Source: Vibrio tubiashii (GTDB taxonomy: Bacteria; Pseudomonadota; Gammaproteobacteria; Enterobacterales; Vibrionaceae). Taken from it: 64,000 bases of DNA. The translations under genes were made by a program, and so were the position numbers. Location of the stretch: assembly GCF_028551255.1 (NCBI RefSeq), contig NZ_CP117030.1:186001-250000 (forward strand), written 5' to 3'. Shown here piece after piece: positions 36,728-47,682 of this stretch. The notes beneath the pieces were generated by a model. The model did not search any database, was not told where the DNA came from, and saw only the letters and a list, made by a program, of their open reading frames with translations. Numbering within the stretch: position 1 is the stretch's first letter; each line of letters starts with the position of its first letter.

Positions 36728-38419
36728 TTAACAACGGAATTTGCGTAGATTGTTGTGAAGATCGACAGCATTTTTAGCGATGGCTTCACTAGTAACTGCA
36801 GACTGCTTAGTGTCTTCGGCGGTCTCATCTGCTAGCGTTTTTATGCTGATAAGATTGTTGTCTAAGTCTTGCGTAACAGTTGATTGCTGTTCAGCTGCTG
36901 CTGCGATCTGCAGGTTTAGGTCAGCAATTTGGTTTACAGACTCAGCTGCAAGCGAGAATGTATTGGCAGATTCACTACTTTTAGATAGACATAGCTCCGC
37001 TGTGTCGGTGCCTTTCTTCATACTCGTGACTGCGTTTTTGGCTTCTGACTGCAATCTTTCCACTAGCTGTTGAATATCAATAGTTGCTTCCTGAGTTCTT
37101 TTAGCCAGAGATCTTACTTCGTCTGCGACTACAGCGAAACCACGTCCGGTTTCACCAGCTCGTGCGGCCTCAATAGCAGCGTTTAGTGCGAGCAAGTTTG
37201 TTTGTTCTGCAATGCCTTGAATTGAGTCCAAGACTTGACCAATGTTGTTGGTTTCTGAAACCAAGTTTTCAATGACACCTGATGAGCTTGTTACTTCGTT
37301 CGCCAGTTCTTGAATTACTTCTTGCGTAGCGAGTGCTTCTCTATGTCCTTCTAAGACGTTTTTCTTAACTTGGTCGGTGACTGAAGAAGCATTAGCTGTA
37401 CTGTTTGCAACTTCTTGGGTCGTCATATTCATCTGGTTAATAGCAGTGGCGACCTGTTCAATATCAATACGCTGTTTTTCTACGTTTTGTAATGTTCTTT
37501 GCAAAGAGCTAGAAGTCAGGTTCGAAGAACTTTGCAACTCCTCTGCCTTAGAGTTGATTTGTGAAATCATAGAGCTCAGAACACCTAAGAATTTGTTGAA
37601 GGATCTTGCTACTGTGCTCGTCTCATCGTTGGAGCTGGTCTCAAGTTTTACAGTGAGGTCTCCATCTCCGCTAGCCACTTGCTCTAACCTTTCAATTAGA
37701 TTCAATATGGGGGAACGAATAGAGCGAGTTACTAAAAGTGGCAGGATAATACCGACCACCAAAGATATAGCGGCTATGATAGTCATCCATTTTATGGCTT
37801 CTTTCTCATCTTGCTCGGCCTGTAATGCGCTTTTCAGTGTAAAATCCTGAACCCTATCCAGTATCGCGATTAAAGCTTTATCCAGTTCGTCTTCATGTGC
37901 CTCGACCTTGTGCGAGATTTTTAACATCTTCTCGATATCACCGTTGAGTCCATAATCCATGACTTGGTCGACTTCGCCCGTCAAAGTACTGTAGGACGCC
38001 TCTACTTTTTTCAGGTCTGCGAGCAGTTGAGCAAATTCCTGTTTGGCTTTTTCTGAGTGAAGTAAAGGGATCGCATGTTCTATGAATGACTCAATTTCGA
38101 TGATCTCTTCTTGTACCTGTACCGTCAGGTCATGCACTTTATCCTTGGCCTTTTCGAAGGTTTGTTTACTTTCCATCCCTTGATCTACACGAATGGCTTT
38201 GAGTAGGGCTCGTTCGAATAGAATTGCTTGTTCAAGTTGATGTTCAGTAACGACAGTGAGCTTTTTGGTCAGTGGTATATCCTCTTCCGCTATGTCGATA
38301 AGTTCGTTACCAATTTTGTTCATTTGATAGAGTGCGAACCCACCTAAGATAGCCATAGCAAGCAGTTGGCAGAAGCCTAATAAATACACTTTTTGAGCAA
38401 TCGTTAGTTTAGACAGCAT
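36728..38419 (-). CDS. Methyl-accepting chemotaxis protein with helical periplasmic sensor
   Basis: Chemoreceptor, 563 residues. Helix at about 10-30, a purely helical periplasmic region of about 175 residues rich in Glu and Lys (four-helix or helical-bimodular type), second helix at about 210-232 ([20 protein letters not shown]), HAMP, then the signalling domain with tip [20 protein letters not shown]. The final residues are NNLRKFRC. It is on the same strand as the GntR gene and 134 bases upstream of it, but the operator in the gap suggests the regulator has its own promoter. Ligand unknown. Confidence 0.9.
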   Translation of the reverse strand: MLSKLTIAQKVYLLGFCQLLAMAILGGFALYQMNKIGNELIDIAEEDIPLTKKLTVVTEHQLEQAILFERALLKAIRVDQGMESKQTFEKAKDKVHDLTVQVQEEIIEIESFIEHAIPLLHSEKAKQEFAQLLADLKKVEASYSTLTGEVDQVMDYGLNGDIEKMLKISHKVEAHEDELDKALIAILDRVQDFTLKSALQAEQDEKEAIKWMTIIAAISLVVGIILPLLVTRSIRSPILNLIERLEQVASGDGDLTVKLETSSNDETSTVARSFNKFLGVLSSMISQINSKAEELQSSSNLTSSSLQRTLQNVEKQRIDIEQVATAINQMNMTTQEVANSTANASSVTDQVKKNVLEGHREALATQEVIQELANEVTSSSGVIENLVSETNNIGQVLDSIQGIAEQTNLLALNAAIEAARAGETGRGFAVVADEVRSLAKRTQEATIDIQQLVERLQSEAKNAVTSMKKGTDTAELCLSKSSESANTFSLAAESVNQIADLNLQIAAAAEQQSTVTQDLDNNLISIKTLADETAEDTKQSAVTSEAIAKNAVDLHNNLRKFRC

Positions 38420-39079
38420 GCAGAAATTCCTTTCTCTTTATTGTCTGACGCAATATTGATTTACATTTTTACAACCATCAAAGCAAAGGGTGTGCCACAG
38501 GAAGGTGCTGAATAAATAGGGAATTAACCCTTAAACACTGTCTTCTTACGCGTTGGTTGTATATCTAGTTTGCATATTGCAACTATTTTGCAACATGCAA
38601 AAGTCCTTCAAATCATTACTGGAGTTCAAACAGAACAAAAGCCGATTTATAAGTGTGTAGTTTCTTAAAAATGAGACGGTATTTTAATGTGTCAGCTATC
38701 GGGGCTCTTGAGGTATTAATTGAATTTTTACTCTATATCTTTGACGGGAAGCTGTACTGCAAAGTATGAAAGCGAGAACTAAACTTTAGGCGTAAATCAC
38801 GTGCTACTTGTTGATGGTTTTGTGTGGATTAATTGGCGCACATTTTTGTCATTAGCAATAAGCCTTTGCTTTGTTACAACTAAATATTGCTCAATTTTAT
38901 ACTTCGCTTGTTATTGATTTATTTGCGTAAATTTTAGTGAGCGTTCGGTAAAAGCGAGTTGAGCTATAAACTTGCTCAATTTTGGTTCTATCTTCCATGT
39001 TTAATGCGCGATTTATCGCTAAACACTTCCTATCTTGCTGTTGGGAAGAAGGAGTTTCTACAAATAACAGGAAAGAATA
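38420..39079. other. 660-bp intergenic region upstream of the metalloprotease
   Basis: No convincing gene. Small open frames of 60-70 codons here have no ribosome site or recognisable features. The region is AT-rich and probably holds a long, multiply regulated promoter for the protease, including one LuxR/HapR-like half-site at 38911-38932. Confidence 0.6.
38911..38932. promoter_or_regulatory. LuxR/HapR-like quorum-sensing site (half-match)
   Basis: The left 13 bases TTATTGATTTATT match the Vibrio LuxR-family consensus TTATTGATAAATT at 11 positions; the right half is poor. It lies about 150-170 bases before the protease, a gene class activated by HapR in other vibrios. Confidence 0.35.
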
Positions 39080-40903
39080 ATGAACCAACAACGTCATTTA
39101 AGCTGGATGATTGCCGCTATCATGGGCACGTCTATGAGCTGGTCTGTGGCTGCGGCAGAAATGGTGCAAGTCAGTGATGATGCATTACTACAACAAACTC
39201 TTCAGGCTCAATCGAACAGTGTTGTTCCAGTAGAGACAGGTTTCGTCGAAGTGAAACGTGTCGTATTGCCAAACGGAAAAACAAAGGTCCGTTACCAACA
39301 AACACACTTAGGCCTGCCAGTATTTGATACTTCAGTTGTCGCCACCGTGTCGAAAGATCAGCCTAGCCAAGTGTTTGGTACCATGGCTCAGGGTATTGGT
39401 GCCGATCTAGCAACGACAAGCCCAACGCTGGATGAAAAGCAAGCCGTCTCGGCGGCTATTGCAGCCTATCAAGGTAAGTCTGTAGCTAAACCTAACGTTG
39501 AAAATGAAAACGCTAAACTTATGGTCCGTTTAGATGAGTCACAGACGGCGCAAGTGGTATACATGGTAGATTTCTTTGTCGCAGAGGAAGAACCAGCGCG
39601 TCCGTTCTATTTCATCGATGCCATGACAGGTAAAGTACTTCAGCATTGGGATGGCTTAAACCATGCAGAAGCAACCGGTACAGGCCCCGGAGGTAACTTA
39701 AAGACCAATCGCTATGATTACGGTAAAGACTTCCCAGCTTTTGCTATCGACAAAACCGGTACTAAGTGTAAGTTGGAAAATGCTGCGGTCAAAACCATCG
39801 ATTTAAATCATGGTACTTCTGGTACTCAGGCGTATACGTACGATTGTACTGATGGTACTAACTTTACCGATCACAAATACATCAATGGTGCTTATTCACC
39901 ACTTAATGATGCTCATTACTTCGGTAATGTCGTGTTTGACATGTATAAAGAGTGGATGAACACCGCCCCTCTGACTTTCCAATTAACGATGCGTGTACAT
40001 TATAGCTCTAACTATGAAAACGCATTCTGGAATGGCTCGTCAATGACGTTCGGTGATGGCCAAAACACCTTTTATCCACTAGTGGACATTAACGTCAGCG
40101 CACACGAAGTGAGTCATGGATTCACTGAGCAAAATTCAGGGCTCGTCTACCAAAACATGTCTGGTGGTATTAACGAGGCATTCTCTGATATTGCAGGTGA
40201 GGCTGCGGAGTACTACATGCGTGGCAATGTAGACTGGATTGTGGGTGCAGATATCTTTAAATCAGAAGGTGGCCTACGCTACTTTGATCAACCTTCAAAA
40301 GATGGTCGTTCAATTGATCATGCATCTCAATACTATGATGGTTTAAATGTTCACTACTCCAGTGGCGTTTTCAACCGCGCGTTTTATCTGTTGTCGAATA
40401 AGACTAGCTGGAATGTCCGTAAGGGATTCGAAGTCTTTACAGTGGCTAACCAACTTTACTGGACAGCAAACAGTACTTTTGACCAAGGTGCGTGTGGTGT
40501 AGCGAAAGCTGCTGCCGATATGGGATACAGCGTCGATGATGTTAAAGCGGCATTTACCACTGTTGGTGTTGATGCGAGCTGTGGCGCAACGCCTCCTGGC
40601 GGCAACGTTCTCGAGAAAGGTAAGCCTCTCACTAACCTTAGTGGCAGCCGCTCTGCTCAAGACTTTTACACCTTTACCGTAGATTCAGCATCAAATGTGG
40701 TTGTGTCTATTTCTGGAGGTTCAGGTGATGCTGATTTGTACGTAAAAGCAGGCAGCAAACCAACGACGAGTAGCTATGATTGTCGTCCATACCGAAACGG
40801 CAATAGTGAGCAATGCAGTGTATCAGCCCAAAAAGGCGTGACTTACCATGTGATGCTGCGCGGTTACACAAACTACTCTGGCGTGACACTAAGACTTGAT
40901 TAA
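39080..40903 (+). CDS. Secreted M4 metalloprotease (vibriolysin/HA-protease type)
   Basis: Thermolysin-family zinc protease of 607 residues. Order: signal peptide to about 25 (SWSVAAAE), FTP/PepSY-type propeptide to about 200, catalytic domain with His342-Glu343-x-x-His346 in AHEVSHGFTEQNS, third zinc ligand Glu366 in GGINEAFSD, and the active-site histidine in LNVHYSSGVFNRAFYLL. A C-terminal PPC domain (about 515-607; LSGSRSAQDFYTFTVD to YSGVTLRLD) is normally cleaved off. Secreted by type II. Broad extracellular protease of the HapA/NprV/VcpA class. A GGAAAG site precedes the ATG and a strong terminator follows. Confidence 0.95.
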   Translation: MNQQRHLSWMIAAIMGTSMSWSVAAAEMVQVSDDALLQQTLQAQSNSVVPVETGFVEVKRVVLPNGKTKVRYQQTHLGLPVFDTSVVATVSKDQPSQVFGTMAQGIGADLATTSPTLDEKQAVSAAIAAYQGKSVAKPNVENENAKLMVRLDESQTAQVVYMVDFFVAEEEPARPFYFIDAMTGKVLQHWDGLNHAEATGTGPGGNLKTNRYDYGKDFPAFAIDKTGTKCKLENAAVKTIDLNHGTSGTQAYTYDCTDGTNFTDHKYINGAYSPLNDAHYFGNVVFDMYKEWMNTAPLTFQLTMRVHYSSNYENAFWNGSSMTFGDGQNTFYPLVDINVSAHEVSHGFTEQNSGLVYQNMSGGINEAFSDIAGEAAEYYMRGNVDWIVGADIFKSEGGLRYFDQPSKDGRSIDHASQYYDGLNVHYSSGVFNRAFYLLSNKTSWNVRKGFEVFTVANQLYWTANSTFDQGACGVAKAAADMGYSVDDVKAAFTTVGVDASCGATPPGGNVLEKGKPLTNLSGSRSAQDFYTFTVDSASNVVVSISGGSGDADLYVKAGSKPTTSSYDCRPYRNGNSEQCSVSAQKGVTYHVMLRGYTNYSGVTLRLD

Positions 40904-40929
40904 GATTATGATCTTAGACATATGACTTA

Positions 40930-40952
40930 GGGCATCTTCGGATGCCCTTTTT
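40930..40952 (+). terminator. Intrinsic terminator of the metalloprotease gene
   Basis: GGGCATC (40930-40936) pairs with GATGCCC (40941-40947) around a TTCG tetraloop, then five T. Confidence 0.9.
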
Positions 40953-41044
40953 AGTCTTGTGCTATTTGCAATATTTCTCTTGATTGACTGTGCAACTTGT
41001 GGTCTACTCTCGCCCCTTTTTTGACTTGCATACAAGGAGTTACG

Positions 41045-41596
41045 ATGCATAAGGTGAATGTTGTAGGGACAAGTGGAAGTGGAAAATCGACTTTTAGTGC
41101 TCAGCTAGCAAGTGCTCTTGATTGCGAGCATATCGAGATGGATCGCTTGTTCTGGAAACCAGATTGGCAGGAGTCACCAGACCCAGAGTTTTTCGCCAAG
41201 ATCCGCAATGCATTGCAAGGCTCCAGTTGGGTGCTCGATGGCAATTACAACCGTACACGCAAAGTGAAATGGGAGAACGTCGATACTGTTATTTGGGTAG
41301 ATTACTCTCTCCCACGAACTTTGTATCAGGCGGTAAGTCGAGCGATACAGCGATGTATCACAGGCAAAGAGCTTTGGCCGGGAACAGGCAATCGCGAAAC
41401 TTTTGCCAAGTCTTTCTTTAGCCGTGATTCAATAATCCTCTGGACAGTGAAAACCTATCACAAGAACCAGCAGCGTTATCTAGCAGATATGAATCACCCA
41501 GATTACCAGCATATTCGGTTTGTTCGCTTGCGTAGCCCTAAGCAAGCACAGCAGTTACTTAAAGGCTTGCGTAAAGAGCACAGTGTCGACCGTTAG
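41045..41596 (+). CDS. P-loop nucleoside kinase/adenylate-kinase-like protein
   Basis: Soluble 183-residue ATP-binding protein. The P-loop VVGTSGSGKSTFSAQLA opens the sequence, followed by a conserved HIEMDRLFWKPDWQ and WVLDGNYNRTRKVKW, and VIWVDYSLPRTLYQ as the second strand; this pattern is the FlaR/topology-modulation-like AAA_17/18 kinase group often annotated as adenylate kinase. The ATG at 41045 has AAGGAG just upstream; an in-frame upstream ATG at 40997 has none. Substrate unknown. The adjacent gene runs in the opposite direction. Confidence 0.8.
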   Translation: MHKVNVVGTSGSGKSTFSAQLASALDCEHIEMDRLFWKPDWQESPDPEFFAKIRNALQGSSWVLDGNYNRTRKVKWENVDTVIWVDYSLPRTLYQAVSRAIQRCITGKELWPGTGNRETFAKSFFSRDSIILWTVKTYHKNQQRYLADMNHPDYQHIRFVRLRSPKQAQQLLKGLRKEHSVDR

Positions 41597-41600
41597 TCTG

Positions 41601-42506
41601 TTATTGATTGGCTTCTTCTATAGGCTGTTTTGAATCCTTTGTTTCAATAGCCACGGGTTTATCACTGGGAGGTGCAATCAAGATCCTCAGCCTCTGTCTT
41701 AGTGACATATGCTTACTCTGCACATCATGGAGCATATCTCGCCATTCGGAGAAGGTGACCGTCAGCGGATTATAACTGTCGATAGGCTTGGTAATCCCAT
41801 AGCGAACGGTTTCCACTTCAGGTTCAAACGTACCGAACAGTTTGTCCCAAATAATCAAAACCCCCGCGTAGTTCTTATCTATGTATTGTGGATTACGTCC
41901 ATGATGGACTCGATGATGCGATGGCGTGTTAAAAATGAGCTCGAACTTACCCAGTGAGCGAATCCACTGAGTGTGGACGAAAAACTGCAAGCCTAAGTTG
42001 AGCAGCACGGCAAAGATGACCCATTTAGGTTCAAAACCTATGATGACCAAGGGAACCCAAAACAGCCACATTCCGGCTATCGGGTACATTAAGCTTTGAC
42101 GAAATGCGGTGCTAAAATTCATTCTTTCCGAGCTATGATGCGCGACATGGGCTGCCCACATCCAACGTATCCTATGGCTCGCACGGTGAAACCAGTAATA
42201 GCAAAAATCCTGCAAAACAAGTAAAACAATGAAAGAGGTCGCGTTCATTTCAATGTCGAGCAACTTCCAACCAAACAGCCAAAAATAGAGTTTTACGATG
42301 ACGAGACCTGTCAGCAGATCCGCTAGTTGATGCATGCCTGCTAACGAAAAATTGCACAGCACCTCTGGCAGTTTATAGCCGGAGTTTTCTGGCAGCTTTC
42401 CTCGTTTCTGACCGATGAAATACTCTGCGGCCATCAAGCCAATAAACAGTGGAGCGAGCAACATCAGCAGCCACTCTGGGTGATCAATAATCGTTTGAAA
42501 TTCCAT
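41601..42506 (-). CDS. Sterol desaturase/fatty acid hydroxylase-family membrane protein
   Basis: Di-iron membrane oxygenase family, 301 residues. Hydrophobic helices near 10-30, 70-90 and 135-170 surround the histidine clusters HRASH, HVAHHSSE and HRVHHGRN that bind the iron pair. Positively charged loops suggest the active site faces the cytoplasm. It starts 22 bases after the DUF2804 gene on the same strand, and GGAG precedes the ATG. Substrate unknown; membrane lipids are the usual guess for this group. Confidence 0.88.
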   Translation of the reverse strand: MEFQTIIDHPEWLLMLLAPLFIGLMAAEYFIGQKRGKLPENSGYKLPEVLCNFSLAGMHQLADLLTGLVIVKLYFWLFGWKLLDIEMNATSFIVLLVLQDFCYYWFHRASHRIRWMWAAHVAHHSSERMNFSTAFRQSLMYPIAGMWLFWVPLVIIGFEPKWVIFAVLLNLGLQFFVHTQWIRSLGKFELIFNTPSHHRVHHGRNPQYIDKNYAGVLIIWDKLFGTFEPEVETVRYGITKPIDSYNPLTVTFSEWRDMLHDVQSKHMSLRQRLRILIAPPSDKPVAIETKDSKQPIEEANQ

Positions 42507-42528
42507 TTCTGCTCTCCGTTAAACAGGA

Positions 42529-43542
42529 TTACCACTTGGCATAGTGATCTTCAGTGAGCCCAAGAACACTTCTTAGCTGATGCTTTTGCCCATCATTGTC
42601 GATGACAAAGCCGTCAAAGAGACCGATGAACTGGCGAAAGTTACTTTTGAGTAGCAGTAAGTTGAGCTTTTCACTGCGTTTATTGAGCGGCTTGAACCTA
42701 AGCGAAACTCGTCCATCGTCGGAATATATGTGCCAATCTTGCTCAACATAGTCGCGATCAAACGTAAAATGGACTGGGTTGATCAGGTCTCGTTGGCCGT
42801 TGACCCAAAGTGCATTCTCGCAGCTGCCAGTTTCATTAACCCCTGCGGCTAGGTTCAACCCAAGCAAGGTGCTTTCATCGCGGGTATTGATGCTCGCCCA
42901 GCGCCAACTCGTTTCACGGCGCATATACCCTGCTGAAAAGTCATAACTGGCGAGTGCACTGTTTAGATCTACGCTATTGCCATCGATTTCTAACTTGCCA
43001 GTCACGGTAAGTGCGTTGTGCTTTTGAGTGTAAGTCCAGCCAGAATAGGCCGTAGGCGTGCATACGGAAAGCGGTAAACTATTGGCTGGAGCATGTAAAA
43101 TAATATCGAGCTTCAGATCGTTGCTTATCGCTTTAGCACGCCACTGACCTTTGGTTATTTCAAACTGCAGTTTTGCCCCAGCAATATGTGTCAAACCAGC
43201 GTAAGGCGACTCGGTCATTTGTTTATCAAACGACAGTGGTCTTAACCAGCTTTGTTCGCTTAGCGAGTCGCTTTCGGTGTCGTAGATATAGCAAAAAGAC
43301 GAACCAAGGTAGCGTATATCTGCGATGGCGAATCCTATGATGTATCTTGCCGTTTTCAGACTGACAAACTGAAACTGCTTATAGTGGAAATGCTTGGCAA
43401 GCTTGCTTGCAGGTTTGTCCATACTATTTCGATAGTCAAAACAGGTCGCATTGAGCTGCTTAGGCGTACCATCAAAATGACCATAGGTGGGTTTGCCTTC
43501 TGACGACACAAGATTCTGAGGGGCAGATTGAGTAGAGATCAT
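42529..43542 (-). CDS. DUF2804 family protein
   Basis: Cytoplasmic-looking 337-residue protein with no signal peptide, recognised by the pattern of DUF2804: an N-terminal GHFDGTPKQLNATCFDYRNS, the FHYKQFQFVSLKTARYIIG strand, and beta-rich repeats with SWRWASINT and LGLNLAAGVNETG. Biochemical role is unknown. It precedes the desaturase-family gene in a likely two-gene operon, so both may act on the same lipid. An AraC regulator is divergent from it by 172 bases. Confidence 0.85.
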   Translation of the reverse strand: MISTQSAPQNLVSSEGKPTYGHFDGTPKQLNATCFDYRNSMDKPASKLAKHFHYKQFQFVSLKTARYIIGFAIADIRYLGSSFCYIYDTESDSLSEQSWLRPLSFDKQMTESPYAGLTHIAGAKLQFEITKGQWRAKAISNDLKLDIILHAPANSLPLSVCTPTAYSGWTYTQKHNALTVTGKLEIDGNSVDLNSALASYDFSAGYMRRETSWRWASINTRDESTLLGLNLAAGVNETGSCENALWVNGQRDLINPVHFTFDRDYVEQDWHIYSDDGRVSLRFKPLNKRSEKLNLLLLKSNFRQFIGLFDGFVIDNDGQKHQLRSVLGLTEDHYAKW

Positions 43543-43714
43543 AGCTTTGATTTACAAATGATTAACACTTGACTTAGCTTGAGCCATTTTGAAGCGATTC
43601 ATCAGGTCACTTTCGGACATAAAGTAATCTAGGATCACGAAAGTAAACTCATAATGTCAGTATGCTAGAAGCACCAATTAGCCAACAAACCCAAATAACC
43701 AATAAAAACGAGTT

Positions 43715-44746
43715 ATGGAAATTGTCGCTGAGTATCTACCTACAGATCATCGTCACCAGTTAGGCGTAATGGACATTGCCTTATTGCTAAAGGCGGTGGA
43801 GAGCTTTGGAGTTAAGACGACACCCATATTACAGAATCTAGGCTTAGCTCACTTAGATTGGCAAAGTGAAAAGACGCAGTTGACCTATGCGGACAAGTTG
43901 ATTCTGTTTCGCCATGTGTCTCAGCAGTTTCACGATGTAGGGTTGGGTTTACTGATTGGAGAAAGGGCCAAACTGAGCCATTTTGGTCTTTTAGGTTATG
44001 CCATCTTAAGAAGCCGAACTTTAGAAGAAGCGATTAAAACGGGGTTTAAATATCTCAACCTAAATGGTCCGGTGTTTTCCGTAAAAGTGACAATAGATGA
44101 CGGTATTGCTTCTATCGTATTGGAAAATACGCTCGAAATTGGTGAACTTCTGCCTTTCTGTAGCGAGTATTTCTTTAGTGCGCTAGTGGCTATGTTCGAA
44201 GAGCTAACAGGGGAGAAGCTCGCGATTACTCGACTCTGTTTTCCTTATCGAGCACCTGCTTATGGTTCGAAGTATAGCGAGCGATTTAACTGCGCAGCCG
44301 AGTTTGAAGCGCCTAGTCTAAGCTTGAGCTTTTGTTCCTCGTTATTGTCTCTGCCGCTAAAAAACCATAACGCGGATATGTTGAGCACTTGCCTTCAATC
44401 CTGCGATTCAGTCATAGCAGCACTACAATCGCCATATCTGCTGACCAACCAGATCAAAACAATTCTATATCAGAGTGCGGGTGTGTTCCCATCTATTGAA
44501 GCGATTGCAATGCAGTTTGGCTGCTCTTCACGTACGTTAAGAAGAAAGCTTGAACAGGATGGGACAAGCTACCAGAAACTGCTCGGCGAAGTACGTAGCG
44601 ACATTGCCAAAGAGTTTCTGCTTCGGACCGAATTGACCATTGAAGAGATTGCTTTTCGATTGGGGTACAGCGATACCGCCAATTTCAGAAGGGGGTTCAA
44701 ACGTTGGACAGGAATAACGCCTCAACGATTTCGTGGTACTCAGTGA
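43715..44746 (+). CDS. AraC-family transcriptional regulator
   Basis: 343 residues with an N-terminal Arabinose_bd/OruR-like ligand domain (LGLAHLDWQSEKTQLTYADK, FGLLGYAILRSRTLEEA) and a C-terminal AraC helix-turn-helix pair: IEAIAMQFGCSSRTLRRKL and IEEIAFRLGYSDTANFRRGF, ending KRWTGITPQRFR. The divergent DUF2804/desaturase-family operon is the likely target. Effector unknown; related regulators respond to fatty acids or amino acids. Confidence 0.9.
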   Translation: MEIVAEYLPTDHRHQLGVMDIALLLKAVESFGVKTTPILQNLGLAHLDWQSEKTQLTYADKLILFRHVSQQFHDVGLGLLIGERAKLSHFGLLGYAILRSRTLEEAIKTGFKYLNLNGPVFSVKVTIDDGIASIVLENTLEIGELLPFCSEYFFSALVAMFEELTGEKLAITRLCFPYRAPAYGSKYSERFNCAAEFEAPSLSLSFCSSLLSLPLKNHNADMLSTCLQSCDSVIAALQSPYLLTNQIKTILYQSAGVFPSIEAIAMQFGCSSRTLRRKLEQDGTSYQKLLGEVRSDIAKEFLLRTELTIEEIAFRLGYSDTANFRRGFKRWTGITPQRFRGTQ

Positions 44747-44747
44747 A

Positions 44748-44774
44748 AGCCTGCCAGTCTTGATTTGGCAGGCT
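44748..44774. terminator. Hairpin between araC-type gene and speB
   Basis: AGCCTGCCA (44748-44756) pairs with TGGCAGGCT (44766-44774). The following CTATTTA is a poor T-run, so it is a modest terminator for the two convergent genes. Confidence 0.55.
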
Positions 44775-44802
44775 CTATTTATCCCGATTGATATTAGATA
44801 GG

Positions 44803-45729
44803 TTATTCGCTATCGCGGTTCGATGCCCAAGCGTACATCAGTTCAAGTGCGACGGTCGCGCCTGCTAAGGCAGTCAGGTCGCTATGATCGTATGGAGGAG
44901 ATACCTCCACCACATCCATTCCGACGATATTAACGCCAGCTAAACCACGCAAGATCTTAAGTACTTTGTCAGAGTTCAAACCACCACAAACTGGAGTGCC
45001 TGTACCCGGTGCAAAAGCAGGATCTAAGCAGTCTATATCAAAGGTCACATAGACTGGCTTATCGCCAATGATGTCACGAATACGCGCTACAATCGCTTCG
45101 GCACTCAAGTCATTCGCTTCCATGGCATTGATAACATTGAATCCATGATGGTTTTGGTCATACTCAGTACGAATACCAACTTGGACAGAGTGCTTCGCTG
45201 AAATTAGTCCTTCATTTGGCGCATGGTAGAACATGGTGCCATGATCGTAAGCACTGCCGTTGTCATAAGTATCTGTGTGCGCGTCAAAATGAATCAGTGC
45301 CATTTCTCCGTGGTGCTTTGCATATGCACGTAGAATCGGCAGAGTGATGAAATGGTCACCACCTAGCGCCAACATCGTTTTTCCACTTTTAAGGATCTCA
45401 CTGGTTGCTGCTTCTAGGCGGTAAGTGAAATCTTCCGCGTCGCCACAATCGAATACCAAGTCACCTGCATCAATGACTTTAGCGCGGTCAAAGACATTAA
45501 AATCCCAAGGGAACTTGTTTCCTTCCCACGCAAGATTTACTGATGCACGACGTATGGCATCTGGCCCCATTCGAGCGCCTGGTCTGCCTGATGTTGCCAT
45601 ATCTAAGGGTACGCCAAGTACGACGAGATCGGCATCTGCAGTGACAGGGTTGCGCAGGTAAGGTCTGCGCATAAAACTCATTGAATTCGAGTAAAGCGAA
45701 TAATCAGTTTTTGTAAACAAATCATTCAT
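44803..45729 (-). CDS. speB: Agmatinase
   Basis: Manganese ureohydrolase that converts agmatine to putrescine and urea. 308 residues with the binuclear metal motifs [26 protein letters not shown], and [16 protein letters not shown] (Asp and His ligands). It starts immediately after the speA stop (TAAATG), with GAGGATT inside speA as ribosome site, so the two are one operon. Arginine > agmatine > putrescine. The urea made here could also feed the urease in the same window. Confidence 0.96.
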   Translation of the reverse strand: MNDLFTKTDYSLYSNSMSFMRRPYLRNPVTADADLVVLGVPLDMATSGRPGARMGPDAIRRASVNLAWEGNKFPWDFNVFDRAKVIDAGDLVFDCGDAEDFTYRLEAATSEILKSGKTMLALGGDHFITLPILRAYAKHHGEMALIHFDAHTDTYDNGSAYDHGTMFYHAPNEGLISAKHSVQVGIRTEYDQNHHGFNVINAMEANDLSAEAIVARIRDIIGDKPVYVTFDIDCLDPAFAPGTGTPVCGGLNSDKVLKILRGLAGVNIVGMDVVEVSPPYDHSDLTALAGATVALELMYAWASNRDSE

Positions 45730-47682
45730 TTAGAAATCCTCTAAATAGGTGTAGCCTGTTAGACCACCTTCTAATTCTTCTAAGACGGTTTGCTGCTCGT
45801 TTACATTGACACGCTCAGCAACTAACTCACGGTAGTTTTGACGAATCTTATCTACATCGATGTGTACATAGCGCATCATATCTTCAACGCTGTCACCTTC
45901 ATCAATGCGCTCTATAATCGCCTCACCGTTTTCATCAACGGTCACCACAGCGCTGTGGGTGTCGCCAAACAGATTGTGCATATCGCCCAAAATCTCTTGG
46001 TACGCACCGACAAGGAAGAAGCCCATCAGGTATGGCTTATCCTTATCCCAAGCTGGCACTGGCAGCGTGGTTTCAATACCCTGACCTTCAACGTATTGCT
46101 CAATAGCTCCGTCAGAATCACAAGTAATATCGAGCATGACTGCACGGCGATCTTCAACGTTTTCCAATCCTGATAGCGGCAGAACAGGGAACACCTGATC
46201 AATCCCCCAAGCATCTGGTAGAGATTGAAATAGCGAGAAGTTAACGAAGAATTTATCCGCTAGTCGCTCATTCAACTCATCCAAGATCGGACGGTGGAAA
46301 CGGTTTTTATTGCTCATCTGGCGGCTCAGCTCGAAGTAAATTCGTAGCGAAAGCTGCTCTGCCCAAGCGCGTTGCTGTAGGTTCAGTACGCCAGTTGCAA
46401 ACTGTGAGTGAACTTCGGCTAAGTCACTTTGGGTATCGTTATAAATCTCAATCAAGGCACGCGCATCGCTACCATCTTGCAGGTTTTCCCAATTACGCCA
46501 CATATTCTGTAACAGAGTTGGATCTTCTGCACTTGGCTCTACCACGCTTTCTGGATGATACGCCTCTGTACCAATTACGTTTGTGATCAACACTGCGTGG
46601 TGTGCTGTCAGCGATCGGCCAGACTCAGAGATGATTACTGGAACCGGTTGCTCGTACTGCTGGCAGACATCGCCCACTGTACTTACGATGTTACGTGCAT
46701 ACTCAATCAGCCCGTAGTTCATCGAGTTAGAAGACTGACTGCGTGTGCCATCATAATCTACGGCTAAGCCACCACCGATATCGAAGTATTTGATATCTGC
46801 ACCCATGCCACGTAATTCGCAGTAGAAGCGAGCTGACTCATTAACCCCATTGCGAATATCACGAATGTTGGCCATTTGCGAACCTAGGTGGAAGTGCACC
46901 AGTTGCATCGCATCCAGTTGGTCTTCTTGTTTTAGACGCTCAATGACGGTTAACACTTGAGACGCGGCTAGGCCGAATTTAGACTTTTCACCGCCACTCG
47001 ATTGCCATTTGCCTGCACCTTGAGATGCCAAGCGAATACGGATACCTAAGCGAGGTTTCACTCCAAGGCTTTTCGCCTCTTTCAGAACCAGATCGAGCTC
47101 AGATAATTTCTCTAATACGATGAAGACTTTATGACCTAGCTTTTCACCAATTAGCGCTAAGCGAACGTATTCACGATCTTTGTAGCCGTTGCAGACAATC
47201 ACAGAGCTCGCTTTCTGAGCTAGTGCTAGTACCGCGAGTAGCTCAGGTTTACTGCCTGCTTCAAGGCCAAGTTGTTTCGTTTCTAGCTGAGCTTGGCTTT
47301 CAAGAATCTCGTCGACGACCTCTTTTTGTTGGTTTACCTTGATCGGGTACACCAGTAGGTAGTTGTTGTCGTATTGATACTCTTCAATCGCTTGGTTGAA
47401 AGCATGACAGATACCATGCACACGTTGGTGCAGGATCTGAGGGAAGCGAACCAATACCGGTAAATTCAGTTGTTTCTGTTCTAGCTTAGAGACGATATTA
47501 CTCAGTGGTACCTGATGGGCATTATCATTGCGTGGTGATACATACACTTCACCTTGGTTATCGATACCGTAGAAGCCTTGGCTCCAGTAATGAACATTGT
47601 AATCAGCGCGAACACGATCAAGTTTAGAATTGTTTTCCACTACAAATCTCACAAAGGTAGGGGGAAAAAACTTATAGCTCAC
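45730..47682 (-). CDS. speA: Biosynthetic arginine decarboxylase
   Basis: PLP enzyme (alanine racemase fold) making agmatine. 650 residues against about 658 in E. coli. The pyridoxal lysine lies in [15 protein letters not shown], followed by [25 protein letters not shown] and the active-site cysteine region [12 protein letters not shown]. The start is uncertain: the longest frame begins with GTG at 47682 (SYKFFPPTF), but family alignment begins near [19 protein letters not shown], so GTG at 47652 or 47640 may be real. Forms an operon with speB. Confidence 0.93.
   Translation of the reverse strand: MSYKFFPPTFVRFVVENNSKLDRVRADYNVHYWSQGFYGIDNQGEVYVSPRNDNAHQVPLSNIVSKLEQKQLNLPVLVRFPQILHQRVHGICHAFNQAIEEYQYDNNYLLVYPIKVNQQKEVVDEILESQAQLETKQLGLEAGSKPELLAVLALAQKASSVIVCNGYKDREYVRLALIGEKLGHKVFIVLEKLSELDLVLKEAKSLGVKPRLGIRIRLASQGAGKWQSSGGEKSKFGLAASQVLTVIERLKQEDQLDAMQLVHFHLGSQMANIRDIRNGVNESARFYCELRGMGADIKYFDIGGGLAVDYDGTRSQSSNSMNYGLIEYARNIVSTVGDVCQQYEQPVPVIISESGRSLTAHHAVLITNVIGTEAYHPESVVEPSAEDPTLLQNMWRNWENLQDGSDARALIEIYNDTQSDLAEVHSQFATGVLNLQQRAWAEQLSLRIYFELSRQMSNKNRFHRPILDELNERLADKFFVNFSLFQSLPDAWGIDQVFPVLPLSGLENVEDRRAVMLDITCDSDGAIEQYVEGQGIETTLPVPAWDKDKPYLMGFFLVGAYQEILGDMHNLFGDTHSAVVTVDENGEAIIERIDEGDSVEDMMRYVHIDVDKIRQNYRELVAERVNVNEQQTVLEELEGGLTGYTYLEDF

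Noticed and set aside
38897..39177. Short open frames on both strands upstream of the metalloprotease
   Set aside because: No ribosome sites, no family features, and one overlaps the protease signal-peptide coding region.
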